A stretch of DNA of 64,000 bases from Endobacterium cereale (GTDB taxonomy: Bacteria > Pseudomonadota > Alphaproteobacteria > Rhizobiales > Rhizobiaceae), in assembly GCF_009617585.1 (NCBI RefSeq), contig NZ_WIXI01000022.1, positions 434,001 through 498,000 of the forward strand, written 5' to 3'. Positions 8,790 through 18,759 of this stretch are shown here, piece by piece. Every line of letters starts with the position of its first letter. Position 1 is the first letter of the stretch. Under the pieces are notes generated by a model. That model worked only from the letters and a program-made list of their open reading frames with translations, did not search any database and was not told the origin of the DNA. Position numbers and translations under genes: made by a program.

Positions 8790-10181
8790 ATGACCGATCT
8801 TTCCCCAGTGCTTTCGCGCGCCGACGAGAACCTTCCGGCAGCACTTGATCGCCTGTTCGATCTCGTCCGTATCAAGTCCATCTCCACCGATCCGGCCTAC
8901 AAGGCCGATTGCGCCAAGGCAGCCGACTGGCTGGCAAATGAACTGACGGCGCTCGGCTTCGAAGCCTCGGTACGCCCGACACCTGGCCATCCAATGGTCG
9001 TCGGCCATCACGCCGCCTCCACCCCGGACGCACCGCATGTGCTGTTTTACGGCCATTACGACGTGCAGCCGGTCGATCCGATCGAGCTTTGGGAAAACGA
9101 CCCGTTCGATCCGGCCATCAAGGACCTCGGTAATGGCCGCAAGGTTCTGACAGGCCGTGGCACAGCCGATGACAAGGGCCAGTTGATGACCTTTGTCGAA
9201 GCCTGCCGCGCCTACAAGGATGTGCATGGCTCGCTGCCGATCAGCGTCACCATCCTGTTCGAAGGCGAAGAAGAGTCCGGCTCGCCGTCGCTGAAACCGT
9301 TCCTCGAAGCCAATGCGGAGGAACTGAAAGCCGAATTCGCACTGGTCTGCGATACCGGCATGTGGGACAGCAATACGCCGGCGATTGCTGCGGCACTTCG
9401 TGGTCTCGTAGGTGAAGAGATCACCATCATTGCTGCCGATCGCGACCTGCATTCCGGCCTTTATGGCGGCGCTGCCGCCAACCCGATCCACATCCTCACC
9501 AAGGCCATTGCCGGCCTGCGTGACGAGACGGGCCGCATCACTCTTCCGGGCTTCTATGACGGCGTTGAGGAAACACCGGAAAACATCAAGGCAAGCTGGG
9601 AGACGCTTGGGCGTTCTTCGGCAAACTTTCTCGGCGAGATCGGCCTGTCGGAGCCGGCGGGGGAAAAGGGACGTTCGGTTCTGGAACTGACCTGGGCGCG
9701 CCCGACCTGCGAGGTTAACGGAATCTGGGGCGGTTATACTGGCGACGGCTTCAAGACCGTCATCGCCGCCAAGGCCTCGGCGAAAATTTCGTTCCGCCTC
9801 GTTGGCACGCAGGACCCGCAAAAAGTCCGCGAATCGTTCCGCGCCTACATCCGCTCGCTGATCCCGGCGGATTGCTCGGTCGAGTTCCATGAGCATGGCG
9901 CCTCGCCGGCGATCCAGCTCTCCTACGATTCACCCGCACTGACCAAGGCGAAGAACGCGCTCTCGGACGAATGGGCAAAGCCTGCCGTCGTGATCGGGAT
10001 GGGCGGATCGATCCCGATCGTTGGCGATTTCCAGACCATGCTCGGCATGGATTCGCTGCTGGTCGGTTTTGGCCTTAACGATGACCGCATTCATTCGCCG
10101 AACGAAAAGTACGAGTTGAAGTCGTTCCACAAGGGTATCCGCTCGTGGGCACGCATCATCGAGGCACTTGCCAAGCGCTGA
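8790..10181 (+). CDS. M20 family metallopeptidase / dipeptidase
   Basis: The 463-residue product has the metal-binding motifs of M20 zinc peptidases: GHYDVQP (about residues 88-94), GRGTADDKGQL (about 126) and the catalytic EGEEESGSPSL (about 158), then the dimerisation domain and the C-terminal histidine in DRIHSPNEKYEL. Close relatives are annotated as M20/M25/M40 or CNDP-type dipeptidases that split dipeptides or N-acyl amino acids in the cytoplasm. No signal peptide is visible. A terminator follows at 10257. Confidence 0.92.
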   Translation: MTDLSPVLSRADENLPAALDRLFDLVRIKSISTDPAYKADCAKAADWLANELTALGFEASVRPTPGHPMVVGHHAASTPDAPHVLFYGHYDVQPVDPIELWENDPFDPAIKDLGNGRKVLTGRGTADDKGQLMTFVEACRAYKDVHGSLPISVTILFEGEEESGSPSLKPFLEANAEELKAEFALVCDTGMWDSNTPAIAAALRGLVGEEITIIAADRDLHSGLYGGAAANPIHILTKAIAGLRDETGRITLPGFYDGVEETPENIKASWETLGRSSANFLGEIGLSEPAGEKGRSVLELTWARPTCEVNGIWGGYTGDGFKTVIAAKASAKISFRLVGTQDPQKVRESFRAYIRSLIPADCSVEFHEHGASPAIQLSYDSPALTKAKNALSDEWAKPAVVIGMGGSIPIVGDFQTMLGMDSLLVGFGLNDDRIHSPNEKYELKSFHKGIRSWARIIEALAKR

Positions 10182-10256
10182 TGGCCTTTGCGGCTTCGGC
10201 ACTCCTCGCCGGAGCCACCACCATTTTCAGAATTTAAGATTGAGCCGCAAAAGCAA

Positions 10257-10280
10257 AAAGGTCGGGCAAGCCCGACCTTT
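10257..10280. terminator. Intrinsic terminator after the M20 peptidase gene
   Basis: A perfect 10-bp stem AAAGGTCGGG/CCCGACCTTT with a CAAG loop; A and T runs on both sides make it usable from either strand. Confidence 0.85.
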
Positions 10281-10466
10281 CGTATCCCGTTTCCTGCCTG
10301 CCATTACATCCGTGGTCAAACGAACGGGATCGGCACTTCTCAATCCAACGGGCTGTTGACCCGCGGCTATGAAGCGATCCTAGGTTGAAATGGTTAATAT
10401 TTCGTTAACAACTAAAAAAGCGTTTTGGATCGATACAGACAGCGGCATGCCATGCTCCAAAATGCA

Positions 10467-10491
10467 AAACGCGCCCACGAGGAGCGCGTTT
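10467..10491 (-). terminator. Intrinsic terminator of cspA
   Basis: The 8-bp stem AAACGCGC/GCGCGTTT lies about 40 bases beyond the cspA stop and is followed on the minus strand by a TTTTGCATTTTG tract. Confidence 0.8.
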
Positions 10492-10532
10492 CAATTTCGT
10501 CGATCTTCGGTCTCTGCCGGAGATGGCGCCAA

Positions 10533-10742
10533 TCAGGCAGCCTGAAGATTGTCAGCCGAAACGCGGCCCGAACGCTTGTCGGTGACCAGTTCGAAGTTGA
10601 TCTTCTGGCCGTCCTTGAGACCGTTCATGCCGGCGCGCTCAACAGCCGAGATGTGCACGAATACGTCCTGTGCGCCGTCATCAGGCTGGATGAAGCCGAA
10701 ACCCTTGGTCGCGTTGAACCACTTTACAGTACCGCTAGCCAT
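10533..10742 (-). CDS. cspA: Cold-shock domain protein
   Basis: A 69-residue single cold-shock domain with RNP1 (KGFGFIQ, residues 13-19) and RNP2 (VFVHIS, 27-32), which bind single-stranded RNA or DNA and melt secondary structure. The start [10 protein letters not shown] is the classical CspA start, with an AAGGA Shine-Dalgarno. About 250 bases of gene-free sequence lie upstream before the small RNA at 10998, room for the long 5' leader common in csp genes. Rhizobia carry several paralogues, so the exact number cannot be assigned. Confidence 0.97.
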   Translation of the reverse strand: MASGTVKWFNATKGFGFIQPDDGAQDVFVHISAVERAGMNGLKDGQKINFELVTDKRSGRVSADNLQAA

Positions 10743-10997
10743 TACGAAGTCCTTTCACTCGCAAATATAAGCATGCTCGTCGCCTCAGAGAGACAATGAG
10801 CGTCGAATTCTCGTATTTGAAGGAAAGGTCTCGTAGCGTCGTGACGCCGTAGGTGCCGCTTGCAAACAAATATCGATGCGAAGGCAGGTATCTTTGAGCA
10901 GGCTGGATGTCAAGATAGAGTGGCGCCGCAGGCACAATCTTAAATTGCACCGAACATCACCTGATCAACTGGCTTTTCTCTCCTCAAAAGTCGAAAA

Positions 10998-11115
10998 TAA
11001 GAAACCCGGCGCGGGAGGAGGTGCGCCGGGTTCTTAAAACTGACTAGCAACCGGGAGGAGGAGGTGTTGCCAGTCCAATCGGGCGACGCTGGGAGGAGGA
11101 GTGCGTCGCTTCGAT
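10998..11115 (-). ncRNA. Alpha-r14 family small RNA (copy 1), three anti-Shine-Dalgarno loops
   Basis: Read on the minus strand, three consecutive stem-loops each expose a CCTCCTCCC run: GCGACGC/GCGTCGC, GCAAC/GTTGC, and a terminator stem AACCCGGCGC/GCGCCGGGTT followed by TCTTATTTT. A TAAGTT -10-like element lies at 11122-11127. The loops are complementary to ribosome-binding sites. This is the architecture of the rhizobial alpha-r14 family, whose studied member NfeR1 acts in osmoadaptation and symbiosis. The first 39 bases are identical to copy 2 at 60643-60681, while the other stems differ with compensating changes. Ends are estimates. Confidence 0.85.
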
Positions 11116-11234
11116 GTTTCTAACTTACGTGAAATGAGCCCAAAAAACAGACAAAGTTTCGCAGCGCAGCTATGCATCAAACGCATATCTATTGATGGCT
11201 TGTCGCTGCAATGCATTCACATTAGGCTGCATTC

Positions 11235-11714
11235 ATGTCGCTATTATCCGTTCAGGCGTATTTCGCCACCCAGGCTCCCGACATTCGCGTCATTGAAACC
11301 GAAACAAGTTCGGCAACGGTGGCGCTTGCCGCGCAGGTACACGGCGTCGAGCCGGACCAAATCGCCAAAACGATATGCCTTCGTGCCGGGGACACTATTC
11401 TGCTGCTGGTGACGGCCGGCACGCGTCGCCTCGACAACCGTAAATTCCGAGATCATTTCGGAGTAAAGCCGCGCATGCTCGGTGGCGAAGAGGTAACGGA
11501 CATCACCAGCCATCCCATAGGCGGGGTCTGCCCTTTCGGGCTTCCCTCTCTGATTCCGGTCTATTGCGATGTTTCGCTCAGGGATCACGCGGTTGTTGTT
11601 CCGGCCGCAGGCGCCACCAATTCGGCGGTTCGCATTGCACCCTTAAGGATGGCGGAACTGGTATCCGCCATCTGGGTCGATGTCTGTGACATGCCGAAGC
11701 AGCCTACTGATTAA
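11235..11714 (+). CDS. YbaK/EbsC-type aminoacyl-tRNA deacylase domain protein
   Basis: The 159-residue product matches the YbaK/ProX fold: an N-terminal segment with TVALAAQVHGVEPDQIAKTICLR, the central basic segment TRRLDNRKFRDHFG and the GGVCPFGLP loop typical of this family. Relatives hydrolyse mischarged tRNAs such as Ala- or Cys-tRNA(Pro). Specificity cannot be read from sequence. It is a single gene between the alpha-r14 RNA (divergent) and a convergent small membrane protein gene whose stop is six bases away. Confidence 0.85.
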   Translation: MSLLSVQAYFATQAPDIRVIETETSSATVALAAQVHGVEPDQIAKTICLRAGDTILLLVTAGTRRLDNRKFRDHFGVKPRMLGGEEVTDITSHPIGGVCPFGLPSLIPVYCDVSLRDHAVVVPAAGATNSAVRIAPLRMAELVSAIWVDVCDMPKQPTD

Positions 11715-11719
11715 TGTGG

Positions 11720-12085
11720 TCAGTAATAGCGGCGGTACCACGCCTGCTTCTGCTCGGCCGTGGTCGAGGCAACGAGATAACCGATGCCGAAGCCGATGGC
11801 ACCAATCAACGTGAACAGGGTTGTCGCAGCCGCCGGGTGCTCGCGGATGGCGCCTGCAGCCGACACCGCTTCATCCTGCACGTAGTGCGCTGCATTGCTG
11901 GCGCGACGCGATACGTTTTCGTAAGCCTCACCGCTTTTCTCCGCCAGCTTCTCGCGAATTGTCGCGATTTCAGCACGCAAAGTGGCGACTTCGCTCTTGA
12001 ATGTATCATTCATGTCATCGGCGCTCGGCAGATCATCCGAGATGTCGGCCGTGCGAACGGATTTTATTCCAATTGCCTCAGGCAT
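11720..12085 (-). CDS. Membrane-anchored helical protein, DUF883/YqjD-like
   Basis: The 121-residue product has a long charged helical segment (DTFKSEVATLRAEIATIREK and onward, likely coiled coil) and one C-terminal membrane span (TLFTLIGAIGFGIGYLVA) before a short basic tail. This layout is shared with YqjD/ElaB-type proteins, which tether to the inner membrane and bind ribosomes in stationary phase; the match is by architecture only. The ATG at 12085 is preferred over one at 12112 because a GGAGG Shine-Dalgarno stands five bases before it. Confidence 0.75.
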   Translation of the reverse strand: MPEAIGIKSVRTADISDDLPSADDMNDTFKSEVATLRAEIATIREKLAEKSGEAYENVSRRASNAAHYVQDEAVSAAGAIREHPAAATTLFTLIGAIGFGIGYLVASTTAEQKQAWYRRYY

Positions 12086-12255
12086 GGGTGCCTCCAACTT
12101 GCTAGTGTTCAACGTATGGGAGCACGGTCAACCGACGAGCCGCAGATAGGTTCCCGATATGAACAATAAAGCTGATGCCTCCCAGAACACATGTAACTCC
12201 GACAACAATCACGATTTCGCCGCAATTGATTCGGGAGGATGATTGTTTGTTCAAA

Positions 12256-12279
12256 GAAAAAGCCGGCTCAACAGCCGGC
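12256..12279 (-). terminator. Intrinsic terminator of the 12317-12526 gene
   Basis: A 7-bp stem GCCGGCT/AGCCGGC with a four-base loop, followed on the minus strand by TTTTTC. Confidence 0.8.
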
Positions 12280-12316
12280 ACCCGTATCGCACAGGAAAAC
12301 GCAAAGCGCTTTCTGT

Positions 12317-12526
12317 CTAGCGGCTTTGGGCCAGAGTTTCAGCCAGATGCGAAAGCGCCTCCTTTTCACTCATACCCTTCTGCAATGAATTGACCAGAAT
12401 CAGCGCAAGCGCCTCGCCGTCCGGGCTATCCTTGTTGATGCGATGTTCCGTGCAGGCATTATCGAAGACCTGCTGAAGAAGGCTGAGCTGATCGGGATTG
12501 ACCGGCTGTCGAACTTGTGTGCGCAT
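12317..12526 (-). CDS. Hypothetical protein, 69 residues
   Basis: No named family is recognised. The product is soluble and helical (NPDQLSLLQQVFDNACTEHR near the N-terminus, MSEKEALSHLAETLAQ near the end), with codon use like its neighbours. The ATG at 12526 has a GGAG element six to seven bases upstream, which decides against the ATG four codons earlier. It has its own terminator and a 295-base upstream gap. Confidence 0.7.
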   Translation of the reverse strand: MRTQVRQPVNPDQLSLLQQVFDNACTEHRINKDSPDGEALALILVNSLQKGMSEKEALSHLAETLAQSR

Positions 12527-12538
12527 GAAAATCTCCAT

Positions 12539-12821
12539 CGCTCCCGGCTTCCCCTGCCGGGCGTTGGCTACAGTGCATACGTTCTTTACGTCTGCGAGGC
12601 GTGGTCACCTTTCCCCGAAATAAAGGCACCAATTGGACTGATCTCCGCTCCACTTACCAGAGATAGTCTTCGTGCAAAAGCACAGCCTCTACGGGAATTA
12701 CCTTGAGGCCAAAATCATTGCCTATGCAACTACAACTAATCATGGATGATTTAGCATATTATTTTACTCTTAATTGTAATGTGAGCCATAAAAAAGGGGA
12801 CGACCGCCCCCCTTTAAAAAA
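12539..12821. other. AT-rich intergenic stretch, no gene seen
   Basis: Visibly richer in A and T than its surroundings around 12720-12790. It holds the promoter region of the 69-residue gene and, at its right end, the terminator of the DUF982 gene. No convincing ORF or RNA structure was seen. Confidence 0.5.
12790..12820 (-). terminator. Intrinsic terminator of the DUF982 gene
   Basis: The stem AAAGGGG/CCCCTTT lies immediately beyond the stop codon with A/T runs on both sides. Confidence 0.8.
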
Positions 12822-13079
12822 TCAGTTTGACGAAACCCGCGCTTCGCAGATGGCCTGCTCGAACTGTACGCGCGCCTCTTCGACCGTTTTGCGGCCATCG
12901 AGAGCGGCGCGGCAAAGGCTGCGAGCACGAACGAATTCTGCCCCGCGAATAAATGGCCACTGTTCCGTCATCAGGGCTAGCGCATCATGCGGCCCCTTGA
13001 CCAACTGCTCACCTGCATCACCGAATGTGATGCAGACCGGCTTTTTCCATTGAGATTTGCTGATCTGTACGTCGAGCAT
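12822..13079 (-). CDS. DUF982 domain protein
   Basis: The 85-residue product fits DUF982, a family abundant in Rhizobiales: the pattern GPHDALALM...WP...GAEFVRARSLCRAALDG...EEARVQFEQA matches its conserved core. Function is unknown. An AGGGGAA element precedes the ATG. Rhizobial genomes usually carry many copies, often next to stress genes; the nearest neighbour here is a DoxX gene transcribed away from it. Confidence 0.88.
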   Translation of the reverse strand: MLDVQISKSQWKKPVCITFGDAGEQLVKGPHDALALMTEQWPFIRGAEFVRARSLCRAALDGRKTVEEARVQFEQAICEARVSSN

Positions 13080-13323
13080 CGGACATTCCCCTTAAACGGC
13101 TAGCCTAAACTCGTGAACCGGTCGATCGGTTCCACGAAAAATGATCTGAAATAGATCATGTATCACTTTTAAAGCGAAAACCAGATGAAAGTGAAAGGTT
13201 CTGCCGAGGCGGGAGTGCCGCCTGGGCCATTTATCACGAAGACGTGCTGTCAATTTGCATTGCTTTTCGCAGGTGCAGCAAACAAAGGGATTCGTTATCA
13301 TTTTTCCTCCCGGAGTCATCTTC

Positions 13324-13731
13324 ATGCAGAATAATCTCAACAGCGCGCAGCCCGCACTTCTCAGCGCATTGCGCATCGCGCTCGGCCTCGTCATCTTTTC
13401 CTACGGCATGGCCAAGATCTTTCATTTTCACGCCGGCAATTTCACTCCGCCGACCGGCTCCCTGCCCTGGATCGCCGGCCTTCTTGAACTGACGCTTGGC
13501 TTCCTGTTCCTTGTCGGCTTCCAGACCCGTATCGCCGCCTTCGTTCTGTCCGGCCTGATGGCTTCCGCCTATTTCATCGGCCACTTTCCGAAGAGCTTCT
13601 TCCCGACAGAAAACGGCGGCGGCGCGGCAGCGGTCTATTGCTTCGTCTTCCTGTATTTCGTCGCGGCCGGCGCCGGCCCTTTCAGCCTCGATGCCAAGCT
13701 TTTTGGCGCCCGCACCGCCAAGACTGCCTGA
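13324..13731 (+). CDS. DoxX family membrane protein
   Basis: The 135-residue product has four hydrophobic segments and the DoxX/DUF417-like pattern ALRIALGLVIFSYGMAKIF, PWIAGLLELTLGFLFLVG, and a C-terminal AVYCFVFLYFVAAGAGPFSLD. Members are inner-membrane proteins, some linked to redox or thiosulfate metabolism; the role here is unknown. An in-frame start at 13255 exists, but the CGGAG Shine-Dalgarno and the family start favour the ATG at 13324. A 9-bp hairpin GGACGCGGC/GCCGCGTCC at 13747-13771 follows without a T-run. Confidence 0.88.
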   Translation: MQNNLNSAQPALLSALRIALGLVIFSYGMAKIFHFHAGNFTPPTGSLPWIAGLLELTLGFLFLVGFQTRIAAFVLSGLMASAYFIGHFPKSFFPTENGGGAAAVYCFVFLYFVAAGAGPFSLDAKLFGARTAKTA

Positions 13732-13913
13732 ACCACACCCGAAAGCGGACGCGGCCGGTTAAGCCGCGTCCAATACCCGGCCGGACACCCTTAATGCCTC
13801 GTTAAATCGCCGCATTTACAATTCATTGGCAATATCGGGCGAGGAACAGTGCGCGCCGCCGGACGCATAGTCATCGGCAGGCGCCCGACACAATTGGGGT
13901 ATTACCGGTCCGC

Positions 13914-16550
13914 ATGGCATCCAGATCAAAGTCAAATGAACGCGTCGAGCCGTCCTTCGAGGATGAAGCAGAGCAGGATTCCGACTTCCGTCTGGAAGCT
14001 GACGACCGCGTTTCCGGCAGGAACAAACCCGGCAAGGGCAAAACCAAACCCGCCGCGTCTTCCCCAAAAGCCTCCCGTAAGACCAAGCCCCCCCGCCAGA
14101 CCGGCGGCTTCTTCGGCTTCATCCGTTCGATGGTCTACTGGTGCATCGTGCTCGGGATCTGGGCCGGTATCGGCGTTGGCGGTATTGTCATCTATTATGG
14201 CTCGAAAATGCCGAGCGCCAGTTCGTGGACGATCCCCGACAGGCCTCCAAACATAAAGATTACGGCACTGGACGGACAATTGATCGCCAACCGCGGCACG
14301 ACCGGCGGCGAGGCTTTGGCGCTCGAAGAAATGTCGCCCTATCTGCCGCAGGCTGTCATCTCCATCGAGGATCGCCGTTTCTATTCGCATTTCGGTATAG
14401 ATCCAGCTGGCCTCGCTCGCGCCTTTGTCAATAACCTGACCGGACAGCCGATCCAGGGCGGCTCGACAATTACCCAGCAGTTGGCCAAGAATCTGTTTCT
14501 TTCGCCGGACCGCACATTCGAGCGCAAGATCCAGGAAGTGCTGCTCGCCTTCTGGCTTGAACAGAAATTCACCAAGGACCAGATCCTTGCCATGTACCTG
14601 AACCGTGTGTTCCTCGGTTCGAATGCCTACGGCGTGGAGGCAGCATCGCGGCGCTATTTCAACAAATCTGCGCGCGACGTGAACCTTGGCGAGGCGGCGA
14701 CCCTTGCAGGCCTGCTGAAAGCCCCTTCCCGCCTTTCTCCGGCACGCGATCCCGAAGCCGCCGAAGCGCGTGCGCAGATCGTGCTCAGCACGATGCAGCA
14801 GGAAGGCTACATTACCGAAAGCGACCTGAAGACCGCGATGTCGCAGCCACCAACCAAGGCCAAACGCTACTGGTCCGGTGCGCAGCACTATGCCGCTGAT
14901 ATGGTTGTCGACGAAGTGAAGCGCCTGATCGGCGACATAAAGACCGACGTCAATGTCGAGACCACGATCGACATGGCCCTGGAGGAAAAGGCTGAAAAGG
15001 CACTGACCGATGTTCTCACCAAAGAGGGCAGCAAGGTGAATGCATCGCAGGCAGCACTGGTGTCCGTCGATGCCACCGGCGCCATCCGCGCCTTGGTCGG
15101 CGGAAGAGATTACACCGAAAGCCAGTTCAACCGTGCAGTCACTGCCAAGCGCCAGCCCGGTTCCGCCTTCAAGCCTTTCGTTTATGCCGCAGCACTCGAA
15201 GCCGGCGCGCGACCGGATACCGTCTATAACGATGGACCGGTAAAGATCGGCAACTGGACGCCGGAGAATTTTGACCAGAAGTATCGTGGCCCTGTCACGC
15301 TTTCGACGGCGCTGACCAATTCGCTCAATACGATTGCAGCGCAACTGGTGAACCAGGTCGGTCCTGCCAACGTGATCCAGCTTGCTCATCGTGTCGGCAT
15401 CGATTCGGAGCTTCAATCGAACGCCTCGATCGCGCTGGGAACCTCGGAAGTCTCGCTTCTGGAGCTGACTTCGTCCTATGCGCCGTTCATGAATGGCGGC
15501 TTCAAGGCGGTCCCGCATATCGTGACCCGCATTACCGACCCGGACGGTAAAGTTCTCTATCAGTCAGATTTCCAGAAGCCACCGCGTGTGCTGAGCGAAA
15601 CCGTCGCGGCCACGATGAACAACATGATGAGCCGCGTCGTGTTGGAAGGCACCGGCAAGAATGCGCGCCTGAAGAACTGGCAGGTAGCCGGAAAATCGGG
15701 CACGACCCAGTCCTTCCGCGATGCGCTTTTCGTTGGCTATACCAGCATTCTGACCACCGGCATCTGGTTCGGCAATGACGACGGCGCACCGATGAAAAAG
15801 GTGACCGGCGGCGGCCTGCCCGCCAAGGCCTGGAAGGAATACATGACGGCGGCGATGAGCGGCTATACGCCGACGCCGCTTTATGGCAGCGGTGCCGGCT
15901 TCATCCTTCCGCCCGCAGCAGAACAGCCGCCGCAGCAGACGACGCTTGGCGACCTGATCTCCGGTGTTCTGCCGGGCGCCGGCGGTGATCCGGCACCGAT
16001 TGATGATACCGGTGAGTTTCCGCCTGCACCGACGCCGGCCCAGCCCGCACAAAACCAGCAGGACCTCAATCCATATCCGCAGAGCCAGCCGGCACCGAAC
16101 CCGCCCATGCAAGCGCAGCCACAGCAGCAGGTTCGCCCGCAACAGCCTGTTCAGCAAACACAGCCACGCCCGCAGCAGCAGTTACCCAGGCAGCAGGCAC
16201 CCGCTCCGGCCAATGTGCGGCCGAGCGATCGCGGTTATGCGCCCCCGGGCAATGTCCCGGCAGATCGCTACGACCAGCGCGAATACAGGCCCGAATATCA
16301 GCCCGGTTACGAACCGGAGTATCGCCCGCGAGACCGCGAAGTCCGGGACTATCGTGAATATCGCGGCGGTTACGATGGCCAAGGCGGCGCTCCCGTACCT
16401 CCGGGCGATGTCGGCGGCGACTACGGAAATTATGTCCCGCCCGGTGACGTGGGCGGGGACGGCTATATTCCGCCGGATAACCGGGGTTATGAGCAGCCTC
16501 ACCCGATGCCGCGCCGGACCACGCTTTTCGACATCCTGACGGGCGGCTGA
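13914..16550 (+). CDS. Class A penicillin-binding protein (PBP1-type), proline/glutamine-rich tail
   Basis: This bifunctional enzyme polymerises and cross-links peptidoglycan in the periplasm. After a basic cytoplasmic stretch and one membrane span (about residues 75-97), the glycosyltransferase domain shows IEDRRFYSHFGIDPAGLARA and GGSTITQQLAKNLFL; the transpeptidase shows SxxK (GSAFKPFVYA), SLN (TNSLNTIAAQ) and KSGT (AGKSGTTQSFRDA). From about residue 680 the product becomes low complexity, rich in P, Q, R, Y and G, with repeated PPGDVGGDYG-type units, ending TTLFDILTGG. No clear Shine-Dalgarno precedes the ATG, so the exact start is less certain than the gene. It is a single gene. Confidence 0.95.
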   Translation: MASRSKSNERVEPSFEDEAEQDSDFRLEADDRVSGRNKPGKGKTKPAASSPKASRKTKPPRQTGGFFGFIRSMVYWCIVLGIWAGIGVGGIVIYYGSKMPSASSWTIPDRPPNIKITALDGQLIANRGTTGGEALALEEMSPYLPQAVISIEDRRFYSHFGIDPAGLARAFVNNLTGQPIQGGSTITQQLAKNLFLSPDRTFERKIQEVLLAFWLEQKFTKDQILAMYLNRVFLGSNAYGVEAASRRYFNKSARDVNLGEAATLAGLLKAPSRLSPARDPEAAEARAQIVLSTMQQEGYITESDLKTAMSQPPTKAKRYWSGAQHYAADMVVDEVKRLIGDIKTDVNVETTIDMALEEKAEKALTDVLTKEGSKVNASQAALVSVDATGAIRALVGGRDYTESQFNRAVTAKRQPGSAFKPFVYAAALEAGARPDTVYNDGPVKIGNWTPENFDQKYRGPVTLSTALTNSLNTIAAQLVNQVGPANVIQLAHRVGIDSELQSNASIALGTSEVSLLELTSSYAPFMNGGFKAVPHIVTRITDPDGKVLYQSDFQKPPRVLSETVAATMNNMMSRVVLEGTGKNARLKNWQVAGKSGTTQSFRDALFVGYTSILTTGIWFGNDDGAPMKKVTGGGLPAKAWKEYMTAAMSGYTPTPLYGSGAGFILPPAAEQPPQQTTLGDLISGVLPGAGGDPAPIDDTGEFPPAPTPAQPAQNQQDLNPYPQSQPAPNPPMQAQPQQQVRPQQPVQQTQPRPQQQLPRQQAPAPANVRPSDRGYAPPGNVPADRYDQREYRPEYQPGYEPEYRPRDREVRDYREYRGGYDGQGGAPVPPGDVGGDYGNYVPPGDVGGDGYIPPDNRGYEQPHPMPRRTTLFDILTGG

Positions 16551-16555
16551 CGGCT

Positions 16556-16598
16556 GTTTGCGGCCCCATCAGCAACAGGTGCCGCAAACTCCTATTTT
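16556..16598 (+). terminator. Weak terminator-like hairpin after the PBP gene
   Basis: The 9-bp stem GTTTGCGGC/GCCGCAAAC with a 16-base loop is followed by TCCTATTTTT. The large loop makes it weaker than the other terminators listed. Confidence 0.5.
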
Positions 16599-16624
16599 TG
16601 CTGACATTCGCGTGAATTCCCGCC

Positions 16625-16653
16625 TTGCAGTCGGAAAAACCCGTCCTTATATA
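16625..16653 (+). promoter_or_regulatory. Promoter of dnaK
   Basis: TTGCAG and TATATA are separated by exactly 17 bases, about 108 bases before dnaK. The preceding C makes CTTG, so the element could be read by a heat-shock sigma factor as well as the housekeeping one. No CIRCE inverted repeat was seen, in keeping with RpoH control of dnaKJ in this class. Confidence 0.6.
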
Positions 16654-16760
16654 CGCCGCATGTCCGCAGCGCAGACTGCGGAAAACCATCCCAGTCGAGG
16701 AACTGTCAGTGGAATGCCTGAACGGGGTTCCGATGGTTCGCTTAAAGGAGAGAAGAAAAC

Positions 16761-18662
<1,902 letters not shown>

Positions 18663-18708
18663 TCGCGTGTTTGCCAATAGGCAGACAAGCATGCATAGCT
18701 GATACAAA

Positions 18709-18732
18709 TCCGGCTGCCATCGTGCAGCCGGA
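18709..18732 (+). other. Intercistronic hairpin between dnaK and dnaJ
   Basis: A perfect 9-bp stem TCCGGCTGC/GCAGCCGGA with a six-base loop and no T-run. It is not a standard terminator; it could mark an RNA processing or 3'-end protection point that lets dnaK transcript outlast dnaJ. Confidence 0.55.
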
Positions 18733-18759
18733 ATACTTTCGGGAGCCGGTTAAATCTCC

